A stretch of 60,671 nt of DNA from NCBI GenBank assembly GCA_905236815.1, contig CAJOPE010000007.1, positions 1 through 60,671 of the forward strand, written 5' to 3'. A program made the translations under genes and the position numbers. Position 1 is the stretch's first letter. Every line of letters begins with the position of its first letter. Below, in pieces: positions 37,921-47,360 of the stretch. The notes under the pieces are model-generated. The model saw only the letters and a list, made by a program, of their open reading frames with translations, did not search any database and had not been told where the DNA came from. This stretch comes from an uncultured Prevotella sp. (GTDB lineage Bacteria > Bacteroidota > Bacteroidia > Bacteroidales > Bacteroidaceae).

Positions 37921-38796
37921 ATGATACAATCAATGACAGGCTTCGGAAAGTCCGTTACAGCCTACAAGGACAAGAAAATTAATGTTGAAATAAAATCATT
38001 AAACAGCAAGAGCCTTGACCTTTCCACACGTATCGCTCCTCTCTATCGCGAGAAAGAGATGGTCATCCGCAAGGAAATCGCTAAGCGTCTGGAAAGAGGT
38101 AAAGTTGATTTCTCTATATGGATCGAGAAGGACGCAGCTGCTGACGCTACTCCTATCAATGCTGATCTTGTAAACAATTACTACAATCAGATAAAGGCTA
38201 TTTCTGCAAAAACTGGCATCCCTGAGCCAACAGACTGGTACACTACTTTGCTCCGTCTACCAGACGTAACCGCAAAGTTGGATGTAGAAGAATTGTCGGA
38301 TGAGGAATGGGCTGCTGCTCAAAAAGCGATTGACGAGGCTATCGACCACTTGGTTGCTTTCCGCAAGCAAGAGGGCGTTGCACTTCAGAAGAAGTTTGAG
38401 GAGAAGGTGGATAACATTGAGAATCTTCTCAAAAGTATTGAGCCTTATGAGAAATCTCGTGTTGAGAAAATCAAAGCTCGCATCGTGGATGGTTTGCAGC
38501 AGATTCCAGAGGTTGACTACGACAAGAACCGTTTGGAACAAGAACTCATTTACTATATTGAGAAGTTGGATATTAGTGAGGAGAAGCAGCGTCTCACCAA
38601 CCATCTGAAGTATTTCCGCGAAACGATGCTCGAGGATACTCCTGTTGGTAAGAAGTTAGGCTTCATTGCTCAGGAAATGGGCCGTGAAATCAATACCACT
38701 GGTTCAAAGAGTAATCAGGCTGAGATGCAGAATATCGTCGTTAAGATGAAGGACGAGTTGGAACAGATTAAGGAACAAGTACTTAATGCATTGTAA
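37921..38796 (+). CDS. YicC family endoribonuclease-like protein
   Basis: A 291-residue cytosolic protein. It starts MIQSMTGFGKS, which is diagnostic of the YicC family (N-terminal YicC_N, C-terminal DUF1732). The C-terminal end shows the conserved KKLGFIAQEMGREINTTGSKSNQAEMQNIVVKMKDELEQIKEQVLN. E. coli YicC is linked to RNA degradation. ATG 37921 is chosen because the family always begins at MIxSMTGFG. gmk follows with overlap of the last codons, and this pairing is widely conserved. Confidence 0.93.
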   Translation: MIQSMTGFGKSVTAYKDKKINVEIKSLNSKSLDLSTRIAPLYREKEMVIRKEIAKRLERGKVDFSIWIEKDAAADATPINADLVNNYYNQIKAISAKTGIPEPTDWYTTLLRLPDVTAKLDVEELSDEEWAAAQKAIDEAIDHLVAFRKQEGVALQKKFEEKVDNIENLLKSIEPYEKSRVEKIKARIVDGLQQIPEVDYDKNRLEQELIYYIEKLDISEEKQRLTNHLKYFRETMLEDTPVGKKLGFIAQEMGREINTTGSKSNQAEMQNIVVKMKDELEQIKEQVLNAL

Positions 38797-38797
38797 T

Positions 38798-39370
38798 ATG
38801 AAGGGTAGGCTTATTATTTTTTCTGCTCCATCGGGCAGTGGCAAATCCACAATCGTTCAATATCTGATGAAGGAACACCCAGAATTGAATCTGGCTTTCT
38901 CTATCAGCTGCACTAGTCGTGCCCCTCGCGGAACAGAGAAGAACGGTGTGGAATATTTCTTCCTTACTCCAGAAGAGTTCAAGGAGAAAATTTCAAAAGA
39001 TGAGTTCTTGGAATACGAAGAGGTTTATCAGGACCGCTTCTATGGCACCTTGAAATCCCAGGTGGAGAATCAGGCTGACAAGGGCGAGAATGTGGTCTTC
39101 GATGTAGATGTAAAGGGCGGTTGCAACATTAAGAAATTCTATGGTGACAGAGCTTTGAGCATTTTCGTACAACCTCCTTCGATTGAAGAACTTCGCCGCC
39201 GCCTTAATGGAAGAGGAACCGATGCACCTGAAGTCATCGAACAGCGATTGGCTAAGGCAAGCTATGAACTCACCTTTGCATCGAAATTCGACCATGTGGT
39301 AGTAAACGACGACTTGGAGAAGGCAGAGGCTGAGACTTTGAAACTTATTGAAGAATTCCTTGCTAAATAA
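38798..39370 (+). CDS. gmk: Guanylate kinase
   Basis: A 190-residue cytosolic kinase converting GMP to GDP with ATP. The P-loop SAPSGSGKST is near residues 8-17. The GMP-binding motif SCTSRAPRGTEKNGVEYFF and the later VDVKGGCNIKKFY are intact. I chose ATG 38798 (MKGRLIIFSAPSG); the in-frame ATG at 38786 overlaps the end of yicC and adds only MHCN. nadD follows after 20 bp. Confidence 0.97.
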   Translation: MKGRLIIFSAPSGSGKSTIVQYLMKEHPELNLAFSISCTSRAPRGTEKNGVEYFFLTPEEFKEKISKDEFLEYEEVYQDRFYGTLKSQVENQADKGENVVFDVDVKGGCNIKKFYGDRALSIFVQPPSIEELRRRLNGRGTDAPEVIEQRLAKASYELTFASKFDHVVVNDDLEKAEAETLKLIEEFLAK

Positions 39371-39390
39371 TCAAATTCCTAAACAGGAAA

Positions 39391-39960
39391 ATGATAAAGA
39401 CAGGAATATACGGAGGGAGTTTTAACCCTATTCACGTCGGGCATATCGCCTTGGCTAGGCAGCTGCTCAAAAAGGCAGGGCTCGACGAGATATGGTTTAT
39501 CGTTTCACCTCAAAATCCTTTAAAGAAATCATCCGACTTAATGGATGACAATAAAAGACTGGAGCTTGTAGAAATTGCTCTCGATGGAGAATCGGGCCTG
39601 AAGGCAAGCAATTATGAATTTCATCTGCCGAAGCCTTCCTATATGCTCCATACCTTGCAATCGCTCTCCAAAGATTTTCCAAACAGAGAGTTCACACTCA
39701 TTATTGGAGCAGACAATTGGGAGAGCTTTCCTAAGTGGTATGGTTATCAGGAGATCATCGACCACTACTCCATCCTGATCTATCCAAGAGAGGGATGCAA
39801 GATCTCAGTAGAGAAACTTCCCGAGAAGGTAAGTCTCATTGAGACAGAATTATATAACATTAGCAGTACCGAAATTAGACAACGAATAAAAGCGGGACAA
39901 TCCATTAAAGGTATGGTGCCCGATATGATATTAGATAAGGTAAAGGAATATTGGAAATGA
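39391..39960 (+). CDS. nadD: Nicotinate-nucleotide adenylyltransferase
   Basis: A 189-residue cytosolic enzyme adding AMP to nicotinate mononucleotide in NAD synthesis. The nucleotidyltransferase motif GGSFNPIHVGHIALA is near residues 8-22, and the second signature ISSTEIRQRI lies near the C-terminus. Length is normal. The TGA stop overlaps the ATG of the next gene (ATGA at 39957-39960), which couples this housekeeping run to the envelope genes. Confidence 0.97.
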   Translation: MIKTGIYGGSFNPIHVGHIALARQLLKKAGLDEIWFIVSPQNPLKKSSDLMDDNKRLELVEIALDGESGLKASNYEFHLPKPSYMLHTLQSLSKDFPNREFTLIIGADNWESFPKWYGYQEIIDHYSILIYPREGCKISVEKLPEKVSLIETELYNISSTEIRQRIKAGQSIKGMVPDMILDKVKEYWK

Positions 39961-41873
39961 AAGAGAAAACAGAATCCATTTTGCATAAGTTGGGCAAATT
40001 CTTCTCGCCTATCAAGCAGAATGCCACTTTCTTTGTGTTTATGTACCTCTTAGGCATCGTATGTGCCATCGTTACATTACCAAAGAGAGGTGAACTTTAC
40101 GACAATCTCTGGCTGGAGCTTTTCGTAGATCTTGACATTACTTGTTTCATCCTTACCCTTATCCCATACAAGGTAAGAAGATGGATTCGTCTGCTGCTCT
40201 ATATAATAATGTATAGCGTAGCATTGGTTGATGTTTATTGTTTTGTCAACTACGACTCCACACTGAATCCTTCCATGCTGATGTTGGTTGGCGAAACCGA
40301 CAGCAGAGAAGCCGGAGAATTCCTTACTACTGTATTTTCCTCAAGTGTTATCTTCAGCAATGTAGGTTGGGTATTGTTACTTATCCTCTTAAACATTCTT
40401 GTAGCTTTCTGTCCATGGTTGGTAAAGAAACTCAGCAAGAAATACCAAAGCGAATATCTCTTTGGAAAATACAAGAGCATCCAGTTCTTCAAGAAATTCA
40501 AACCTGCATTGGGAATCTGCTGCCTACTTCTGTTTATTATCGGATGTATCACGAGTGCCCACAACAAGGCTGCTACCTTTAAACTTATGTCGGGTAGAAC
40601 TATTGGAGAGGTAGAGCACACACTTACAGAGAAAGATCATGCAGTATTATACGTTCCTGTCAACCGACTGATATTCAGTGTTTACGCAAATTCTCTTGCT
40701 TCAAAGCAGGTTGACCAGCTCATTGCAGCAGCAGGTAAGGTAAAAGTTGACAGCTGTAGCTACAAATCGCCAACTATTGTTCTCATTATTGGAGAGAGCT
40801 ATGCCAAGAATCATTCTCAGCAGTATGGCTATTTCAAGGAAACAACCCCAAGACAGGTCAAATTGGAGAAATCCCGCTATCTCACCAAATTCGATGATGT
40901 CATCAGTTGTTGGAACCTCACCAGTTTTGTATTCAAGAATATGCTTTCTCTACATGTTATTGGCGAGAAAGGTGAATGGTGCGATTATCCTCTCTTCCCT
41001 GAGCTTTTCAGAAAGGCAGGTTATCATGTATCTTTCCTCACCAACCAGTTCTTGCCAAAGGCATCAGAAGAGGTATATGATTTTAGCGGTGGTTTCTTCC
41101 TGAACAATCCAGAGTTGACAAAAGAACAATTCGATACTCGAAACAAGGAACTCTACCAGTATGATGACGGTCTTCTTCGATGCTACGACGAGATGGTAAA
41201 GAATGAGGAGATCAAGATTTCCGATAAGGTATCTTTGGATTCGGGCAAATTGAATGGAACTCCTAATTTGGTTATTTTCCATCTATTGGGACAACATGTT
41301 ACTTATCGCACCCGCTATCCGAAGAATCAGACTCACTTCTGGGCAAGTCAATACGAAGAGGAACGTCCTGAACTTAGCGATAGACAGAGGAAAGTGCTGA
41401 GCCAATATGATAATGCCGTACTCTACAACGATTCTATTGTCAATCAGATTATCAGAAGATTCAGAAAGAAAGACGCCATTGTCGTTTATATGCCAGACCA
41501 TGGAGAAGAATGCTATGAGGATGACAGAGGTTTTATCTGCAGAAATCACTCTGCAGCAATCGACTGGCCATTGGCACACTATGAGTTTGAAGTACCTTTC
41601 TGGATTTACTGTTCTCCAAAATACAAGAAGAGACATCCAGAAATCTACAAACAAGTAAGAGAAGCCTGTCATCGCCGATTTATGACAGATGCTATGCCGC
41701 ACCTGCTCTTATATCTCGCAGGCATTCATGCCAAGGACTATAAGGAGGAATATAATCTTCTGAGTCCAAAATATAATGAGAAGCGTCCTAGAATTCTGAA
41801 GAACACTACAGACTATGACAAGCTTCGAGACAAGGAATTTAAGAAAAAACAAAAGAACAACAAAAAGAAGTAG
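39957..41873 (+). CDS. EptA-like phosphoethanolamine transferase (sulfatase superfamily)
   Basis: A 638-residue inner-membrane enzyme. About five N-terminal transmembrane segments (residues about 20-215) precede a periplasmic alkaline-phosphatase-fold domain. It has the metal-binding glutamate in IIGESYAKNHSQQYGY, a nucleophile threonine at T296 in KETTPR, and the metal motif MPDHGEE. Such enzymes move phosphoethanolamine from phosphatidylethanolamine to lipid A or core sugars. The target here could be lipid A or the glycan made by the neighbouring genes. The C-terminus is lysine- and asparagine-rich. ATG 39957 overlaps nadD; the preceding in-frame codon is TTG. Confidence 0.87.
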   Translation: MKEKTESILHKLGKFFSPIKQNATFFVFMYLLGIVCAIVTLPKRGELYDNLWLELFVDLDITCFILTLIPYKVRRWIRLLLYIIMYSVALVDVYCFVNYDSTLNPSMLMLVGETDSREAGEFLTTVFSSSVIFSNVGWVLLLILLNILVAFCPWLVKKLSKKYQSEYLFGKYKSIQFFKKFKPALGICCLLLFIIGCITSAHNKAATFKLMSGRTIGEVEHTLTEKDHAVLYVPVNRLIFSVYANSLASKQVDQLIAAAGKVKVDSCSYKSPTIVLIIGESYAKNHSQQYGYFKETTPRQVKLEKSRYLTKFDDVISCWNLTSFVFKNMLSLHVIGEKGEWCDYPLFPELFRKAGYHVSFLTNQFLPKASEEVYDFSGGFFLNNPELTKEQFDTRNKELYQYDDGLLRCYDEMVKNEEIKISDKVSLDSGKLNGTPNLVIFHLLGQHVTYRTRYPKNQTHFWASQYEEERPELSDRQRKVLSQYDNAVLYNDSIVNQIIRRFRKKDAIVVYMPDHGEECYEDDRGFICRNHSAAIDWPLAHYEFEVPFWIYCSPKYKKRHPEIYKQVREACHRRFMTDAMPHLLLYLAGIHAKDYKEEYNLLSPKYNEKRPRILKNTTDYDKLRDKEFKKKQKNNKKK

Positions 41874-41882
41874 AAACGAGAT

Positions 41883-42998
41883 ATGAATAATAATCAGCTA
41901 CTTAGCAGAACGGAATGTTCCATATTAAGAGGACTAGCTATCCTCGGCATCTTCCTACATAATTACTGCCACTGGCTTAATCCAATTGTGAAGGAGAATG
42001 AATATCAATATATACAGCACAATGTAGATTGGTTTACACAGGTTTTATTGCACCCTGATGCCAACCTACCCATCCACTTACTGTCCTTCTTCGGACACTA
42101 TGGAGTACCTGTATTTCTCTTTTTGAGTGCCTACGGCCTCGTTATGAAATACGAGAAATCAGAGAAATATACCACTCTTCCTGGAGTACTCTCTGCAGGA
42201 AAGGTATATGGCCCTTCCTTCTTCAGTTTTGTCCGTTATCATTTTTTGAAACTGTTCAAGATGATGATCGTCGGATTTGTTGCTTTCACCATGATTGATC
42301 AAATCGTGCCAAGTCCACATCATTATGAGGTATTAGATGTCATTGCTCAGTTAGGTCTTTTCAATAATGTATTACCTAATCCTGATGGAATTATCTGGCC
42401 TGGTCCCTATTGGTTCTTTGGTTTGATGCTCCAGCTCTATATTGTCTATCGTCTGTTCCTCTATAGAAGAAGTTGGGTCATCACAGTACTATTCATTCTT
42501 GGTTGCTGGCTGCTTCAGGCATTCTGCGATCCAGAGGGAGAGACCCTAAATAGAATCAGATACAACTTTATGGGTGGAATGCTTCCATTTGGTATGGGAA
42601 TTCTCTATGCCCGCTACTGCAAGGATACCTCCAACCAGCTCTATGCCACATTGGCTTTCGTATCCCTTTGCTTGATTTGGGCTTTCAGTTTCAACTATCA
42701 ACTTTGGTTCTGGGTACCAGCTTTCATCTGTACATTCAGCATTGGTCTCGTAAAGGTTATGAGTGCTTTGGGGAGACATTTGTCACTATTCAATCGTATC
42801 AATATCGGTATCAACTGGATTGGAGCCATTAGTGCAGCCTTGTTTGTATGCCATCCGATTACCCGAAAGATATTCATCCCAATAAGTCGTCATGGTGACA
42901 TTTATACAGGATTACTTCTCTATATCATCGCCAGTCTTTGTCTGGCATGGCTATTCAAGAAATTTATGGATCAGATTCCTAGTCCTAAGCTGAAATGA
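41883..42998 (+). CDS. Acyltransferase family 3 membrane protein
   Basis: A 371-residue inner-membrane protein with about ten hydrophobic segments. It matches acyltransferase family 3 (OafA/NodX type): an early CSILRGLAILGIFLHNYCHW with the membrane His, FFGHYGVPVFLFLSAYGL and WPGPYWFFGLMLQLYIVYRL. Such enzymes O-acetylate or O-succinylate surface sugars. The stop overlaps the next start (ATGA), so the two acyltransferases are coupled and may modify different sugar positions. Confidence 0.85.
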   Translation: MNNNQLLSRTECSILRGLAILGIFLHNYCHWLNPIVKENEYQYIQHNVDWFTQVLLHPDANLPIHLLSFFGHYGVPVFLFLSAYGLVMKYEKSEKYTTLPGVLSAGKVYGPSFFSFVRYHFLKLFKMMIVGFVAFTMIDQIVPSPHHYEVLDVIAQLGLFNNVLPNPDGIIWPGPYWFFGLMLQLYIVYRLFLYRRSWVITVLFILGCWLLQAFCDPEGETLNRIRYNFMGGMLPFGMGILYARYCKDTSNQLYATLAFVSLCLIWAFSFNYQLWFWVPAFICTFSIGLVKVMSALGRHLSLFNRINIGINWIGAISAALFVCHPITRKIFIPISRHGDIYTGLLLYIIASLCLAWLFKKFMDQIPSPKLK

Positions 42999-43990
42999 AC
43001 TTGAAGATTAAAGACATAGAACTGGCTAATATCAGCCGTTTTCGTGGAGAACAGATGGGTATCGCAATGATATTCATCATTCTCTTCCACATCAGCTTGC
43101 CACAAAGCGATGCTTTCTTCGGCTTACGAAGAATGGGCAATGTGGGAGTGGATATGTTCCTCTTCCTAAGTGGTATTGGCCTGTGGTTCTCCTGGGCAAA
43201 GAATCCTAGCTACAAGCATTTCTTCAAGAGAAGATATATCCGCATCTATCCAGCTTGGCTCATCATTGCCAGCATCTTCTATATCCAGAGATTTCATGGC
43301 GGAGATATCATGGCTTGGATCGACCTGATAGGTGATATCACCATCAACTGGGATTTCTGGTTGCACGACGAGCTCAACTTCTGGTATATACCAGCAACCA
43401 TGATGCTATATATATTTGCGCCTTTTTATATGGAGCTTATCAAGAAGCATCCTATCTATCGATGGATGCCTGTCGTGATGATTCTATGGTGCAACCTTGT
43501 GGAATATGTCACCCCAATCCATCAAGCAGTAGGACATCTGGAAATCTTCTGGAGCCGTGTTCCTATCTTCTTTATTGGTATCAATATGGGAGAAATGGTA
43601 CGCCAAAAGAAAACACTCGATGGAGCAAGTATCTGGATGATCATCCTTTTATTTGTGATGACCCTTACCTCGAGCATCTTCCTGGAACAGCAGAAGCATG
43701 GACAGTTCCCTCTGTATGTGGAACGAATGTTATACATTCCATTGACTATTACTTCTATTTTGATGCTCAATCGAGTATTCAGAAGAACCCCAAAATGGTT
43801 CAACAACGCCTTCAAATTTGTGGGTGCATTGAGTTTGGAATGTTATCTGATACACATCCATTTTGTACTCGACTATCTCCCACATAATTGGAGTTACTGG
43901 CCAACCTTCTTCGCATGCGTTGCCATCACCCTACCATTGGCATGGATCTTGAGCAAGATTGTGGGAGTTATAGAAAAGGCATTATCCTAA
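42995..43990 (+). CDS. Acyltransferase family 3 membrane protein (second)
   Basis: A 331-residue multipass protein of the same superfamily: GEQMGIAMIFIILFHISLPQSD with the conserved His, then VGVDMFLFLSGIGLWFSW, KRRYIRIYPAWLIIA and LNFWYIPATMMLYIFAPFY. It is shorter than its neighbour and not closely similar, so it is not a recent duplicate. It is expected to O-acylate a lipid-linked or surface glycan. Its start overlaps the upstream stop, and the UbiA gene starts 5 bp after its stop. Confidence 0.85.
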   Translation: MNLKIKDIELANISRFRGEQMGIAMIFIILFHISLPQSDAFFGLRRMGNVGVDMFLFLSGIGLWFSWAKNPSYKHFFKRRYIRIYPAWLIIASIFYIQRFHGGDIMAWIDLIGDITINWDFWLHDELNFWYIPATMMLYIFAPFYMELIKKHPIYRWMPVVMILWCNLVEYVTPIHQAVGHLEIFWSRVPIFFIGINMGEMVRQKKTLDGASIWMIILLFVMTLTSSIFLEQQKHGQFPLYVERMLYIPLTITSILMLNRVFRRTPKWFNNAFKFVGALSLECYLIHIHFVLDYLPHNWSYWPTFFACVAITLPLAWILSKIVGVIEKALS

Positions 43991-43995
43991 AAGAA

Positions 43996-44952
43996 ATGAA
44001 CGAGAATAAATTATCAGAATATCAGCAAATGGAAACATCCAACCAAAAACCAGGATTTTTCAAGTCTATCTTGAAATTAATCCGACCAGCACAATGGATC
44101 AAGAACTTCTTTGTTTTTGCTCCTGTTATATTTGGTGGAGCTCTCTTCAATATCTCTGCAATGATTGCTGGCCTCATCACTTTCTTTGCTTATAGTTTTG
44201 CGGCATCCAGCATCTATTGTTTTAATGATATTCACGATGTCGAGGACGACCGTCGTCATCCAGAGAAATGTCATCGTCCGATTGCAAGCGGAGCTATCAG
44301 CGTTGTTCAAGCCTACGGTTTGATGACATTAATGTTCCTACTCTCAATGGGAGCCTCAGCATTGGTCATTTTAGTAAATGATGCTACTTCCACCTATCAG
44401 GCTGCAGGAGTGATTCTCTTTTATTGGTTGCTGAACCTGGCATATTGTGCAAAACTAAAGCAGTTTGCCATCATTGATGTATGTATAGTGGCATTTGGCT
44501 TTGTACTTCGATTGTTGGCAGGTGGTTTTGCTACAGACATACATCTGAGCAAGTGGATTGTTCTCATGACCTTCCTCATCACCCTCTTTATGAGTTTTGC
44601 CAAGCGAAGAGATGATGTACTGAGAATGGAGGAAACAGGAAAGGCTCCTCGCAAGAACACCATCCGATACAATCTCACTTTCATCAATCAGGCAATTACT
44701 ATTACAGCCTCTGTCACCCTGGTATGCTATATCATGTATACGGTTAGTCCTGAGGTCATAGCACAATTCCATACCGACTATCTTTATCTTACCAGTATCT
44801 TTGTACTTGTAGGATTACTTCGCTACATCCAGATATCTGTAGTAGATAAGAAGAGTGGAAATCCAACCAAAGTTATTTTAAAGGATCATTTCACCCAATT
44901 GGTAGTACTGGCATGGCTCATCGCCTTTGTAATCATCATCTATGTCTTCTAA
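43996..44952 (+). CDS. UbiA-type prenyltransferase, decaprenyl-phosphate phosphoribosyltransferase-like
   Basis: A 318-residue integral membrane protein with about nine segments. The first acidic motif FNDIHDVEDDRRHPEKCHRPIASG matches the pattern of decaprenyl-phosphate phosphoribosyltransferases (Rv3806c of Mycobacterium; N-D-x-x-D-x-E-x-D-R-x-H-P) more than ubiquinone or menaquinone UbiA. Those enzymes join PRPP to polyprenyl phosphate. A second motif AKRRDDVLRM follows in the cytoplasmic loop. I chose ATG 43996; ATG 44029 is possible. It overlaps the HAD phosphatase gene by 11 bp, which suggests consecutive reactions. Confidence 0.83.
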   Translation: MNENKLSEYQQMETSNQKPGFFKSILKLIRPAQWIKNFFVFAPVIFGGALFNISAMIAGLITFFAYSFAASSIYCFNDIHDVEDDRRHPEKCHRPIASGAISVVQAYGLMTLMFLLSMGASALVILVNDATSTYQAAGVILFYWLLNLAYCAKLKQFAIIDVCIVAFGFVLRLLAGGFATDIHLSKWIVLMTFLITLFMSFAKRRDDVLRMEETGKAPRKNTIRYNLTFINQAITITASVTLVCYIMYTVSPEVIAQFHTDYLYLTSIFVLVGLLRYIQISVVDKKSGNPTKVILKDHFTQLVVLAWLIAFVIIIYVF

Positions 44953-45553
44953 ACTATATTGTTTTGATTTCGACGGAACGATAACCCACAAGGATACCTT
45001 GCTGGAGTTCATCAAATATTCCAAGGGAAAAGGAAAGTTTCTTCAGGCTTTTCTTCTTCATAGTCCATTATTGGTACTAATGAAGTTGCACCTTTATCCT
45101 AACTACAAGGCAAAGCAGAAAGTTTTCTCCTATCTGTATAAGGGAGAGACACTCGAAGAATTCAACCAGCAATGTCAAGACTTTGCCCGAAATAACCTGC
45201 AACTTATCCGAGAACCTGCCAAGACAAAAATCCGGCAAGCACTTTCCGAAGGAGCACAGGTGATGATTGTAAGTGCCAGCATTGACAACTGGGTGAAGCC
45301 TTTCGCCACCATTCTCTCAAAAGACCAAAAGGAAATAAAAGTATTGGGTACCCAAATCGAAGTGGCTGACAATAAACTTACTGGAAGATTTCTCAGTAAG
45401 AACTGCTATGGAGCAGAGAAGGTGGCAAGAATAAAAGAACAACTCAACGAATCAAGAGATAATTATGAGATAACAGCCTTTGGCGACAGCCGAGGCGACA
45501 AGGAAATGTTGGAATATGCAGATAAAGGATTTTTTAAACCATTTAGACGATAG
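44942..45553 (+). CDS. HAD-IB family phosphatase
   Basis: A 203-residue protein with all HAD motifs: nucleophile DFDGTITHKDTL (residues 8-19), motif II VSASIDNW, and motif IV AFGDSRGDKEML near the C-terminus. It resembles phosphoserine-phosphatase-like HAD-IB enzymes. Next to a phosphoribosyl-polyprenyl synthase it is a good candidate to remove the 5-phosphate of the lipid-linked pentose. From memory, some bacteria have HAD-UbiA fusions, which fits that pairing. It overlaps UbiA by 11 bp and the GtrA gene by 38 bp. Confidence 0.85.
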   Translation: MSSKLYCFDFDGTITHKDTLLEFIKYSKGKGKFLQAFLLHSPLLVLMKLHLYPNYKAKQKVFSYLYKGETLEEFNQQCQDFARNNLQLIREPAKTKIRQALSEGAQVMIVSASIDNWVKPFATILSKDQKEIKVLGTQIEVADNKLTGRFLSKNCYGAEKVARIKEQLNESRDNYEITAFGDSRGDKEMLEYADKGFFKPFRR

Positions 45554-45920
45554 CAAGAAAGAAAAACTTGGCGAAGTCATCCGATTTGGCATCGTGGGAG
45601 TTACAGCCAGCTTATTGCAATATGGCATCTATCTTCTACTACTCCATTGTTTAGGCAAGGATATTTCCATGACCATCGGCTACTTCATCAGCTTTGTCTT
45701 CAACTTTTTCGCTAGCACCTATTTCACCTTCCGTACCAAGGCGAATGCCAAACATGGAGCAGGTTTTGCCTTGAGCCATGTCATCAACTATCTGTTACAG
45801 ATAGCTACACTTAATTTTTTCACTTGGTTAGGTGTAAGCAAGGAACTTGCTCCTATCCCAATGTTCTGCATCTGTGTACCAGTAAATTTCCTTTTAGTTA
45901 GATTCTTTTTAAAGCGATAA
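45516..45920 (+). CDS. GtrA family membrane protein
   Basis: A 134-residue protein with four predicted membrane segments (GIVGVTASLLQYGIYLLLL, ISMTIGYFISFVFNFFAST, HVINYLLQIATLNFFT and the C-terminal VPVNFLLVRFF). VIRFGIVG and NFFASTYFTFR are typical of GtrA. The family is thought to move polyprenyl-phosphate-linked sugars across the membrane. I chose the internal ATG 45516 because upstream codons overlap the HAD gene and look unlike a GtrA start. The next gene starts after 1 bp. Confidence 0.87.
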   Translation: MQIKDFLNHLDDSKKEKLGEVIRFGIVGVTASLLQYGIYLLLLHCLGKDISMTIGYFISFVFNFFASTYFTFRTKANAKHGAGFALSHVINYLLQIATLNFFTWLGVSKELAPIPMFCICVPVNFLLVRFFLKR

Positions 45921-45921
45921 A

Positions 45922-47358
45922 ATGAAAAATCCATTTAAGATATTCAAGATCAAGAAAGAAGAAAGGTGGATGGCTTTGGTAGCATTTCTTGTTATCACTG
46001 CTCTGAATGTACTCTGCATCTGCAAGTATTTCGATAAATTCACACAGATCTCCAACAACTACAAATCGCTGTTTGTACATAATTTCCATATCTCAGGCTT
46101 CGACCCTGTCAGCTATACGGTAGTGTCCAATTGGACCACGGGATATAATATCTATCGTCATCCGCTGTTGGCATTCTTTATGTACCTTCCAAATCAGGTA
46201 AATCAGGGCTTGATGATTGCAACAGGAATGAACTGGGTGCAGTTTGTTGTGGCAACTATCATTATCTTCTGCTCTTTCTATTCGTTCATTATCATCTATC
46301 GAATATTCAGGGAGATTATTGAGTTAAAGCGTTTTGATGCCACTCTTCTGTCGGCATTTTTCTTTAGTTTCGCCTATATACTAGTAGCCTCCATAGTTCC
46401 CGACCACTTTATTATGTCGATGTTCATGCTGCTGCTTACCCTCTATGTAGCAGGAAAGAAAATGAAGAAACAACTACTTTTCACTAAATGGCAGACTATC
46501 TTGTTCTTCTTCATCACAGCAGGTATCTCGTTGAATAATGGTATCAAGATCTTCCTTGCCAACTTCTTCACCAACGGAAAGAAATTCTGGCGACCAGCCA
46601 ATCTGCTCTTTGCTATTCTTATTCCTGCCGGTTTGATTTGGGCTGGGGCAAGATGGGAATGGAAAACCTTCGAGTATCCTAATTATCATCATCGACAGGT
46701 GTTGAAAGCACAAAAGGATTCTACCCTTCGTGCTAAACTTTATCAAAGTTATATGGATACTGTTACCGCCAAGGACCCTAAGGAAATAAAGGCAGGGTAT
46801 CAGAAGATTATCAAGAAGAAGGCACGCGACAAGTATATTAGAGACCATAAGAAAGTGTGGGCTAAGCATTCTGGCGAACCTATCAACAAGAGTGAGTTTG
46901 GCCAGTGGACAGATATTACTACACCTAGATGGCCGAGCATTGTCGAGAACTTCTTCGGCGAGCCTATCCAACTTCATAAAGAACATCTTCTCGAAGATAC
47001 TCTTACCAAACGACCGGTTATTGTAGAATACAGTTGGATTGGCAATTACATCGTAGAGGGCATTATTATGCTGCTCTTTATTCTTGGAATTATCTGTGCC
47101 TACCGAAGTCGATTCTTCTGGTGTGCCTTCAGTTTCTTTGCCTTTGATGTACTCATCCATATCGTACTTGGATTTGGTATAAACGAAGTGTATATAATGA
47201 GTCCTCATTATCTCTTCATTATCCCAATTGCCATTGCATTCCTAATGAGCAAGTTGAGCGAGAAGCCTCTCTTAGCAGCAAGAGTATTGCTTACTGCATT
47301 GACTGCATTCTTGTTTGCTTATAACAACACACTCTTGATAGAATACTTGTTAAGATAA
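45922..47358 (+). CDS. Multipass membrane protein, possible GT-C glycosyltransferase (paralogue 1)
   Basis: A 478-residue protein with about ten hydrophobic segments, starting MKNPFKIFKIKKEERWMALV. I do not recognise it as a named enzyme; it may be the family listed as DUF6080. It shares with 47361-48710 and 56516-57853 a set of motifs: SGFDPV in the first external loop, YRHP, VPDHF, NGIKI, ENFFGEPIQLHKEHLLEDTL, WIGNYIVEG and GFGINEVYIM. An acidic residue in the first periplasmic loop and many membrane segments are features of GT-C enzymes that use polyprenyl-phospho-sugars. It is coupled to GtrA upstream and to its paralogue 2 bp downstream. Confidence 0.65.
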   Translation: MKNPFKIFKIKKEERWMALVAFLVITALNVLCICKYFDKFTQISNNYKSLFVHNFHISGFDPVSYTVVSNWTTGYNIYRHPLLAFFMYLPNQVNQGLMIATGMNWVQFVVATIIIFCSFYSFIIIYRIFREIIELKRFDATLLSAFFFSFAYILVASIVPDHFIMSMFMLLLTLYVAGKKMKKQLLFTKWQTILFFFITAGISLNNGIKIFLANFFTNGKKFWRPANLLFAILIPAGLIWAGARWEWKTFEYPNYHHRQVLKAQKDSTLRAKLYQSYMDTVTAKDPKEIKAGYQKIIKKKARDKYIRDHKKVWAKHSGEPINKSEFGQWTDITTPRWPSIVENFFGEPIQLHKEHLLEDTLTKRPVIVEYSWIGNYIVEGIIMLLFILGIICAYRSRFFWCAFSFFAFDVLIHIVLGFGINEVYIMSPHYLFIIPIAIAFLMSKLSEKPLLAARVLLTALTAFLFAYNNTLLIEYLLR

Positions 47359-47360
47359 AG

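Noticed and set aside
46474..47208. 244-codon ORF on the minus strand
   Set aside because: It is antisense to the multipass paralogue, with no start context and no known family.
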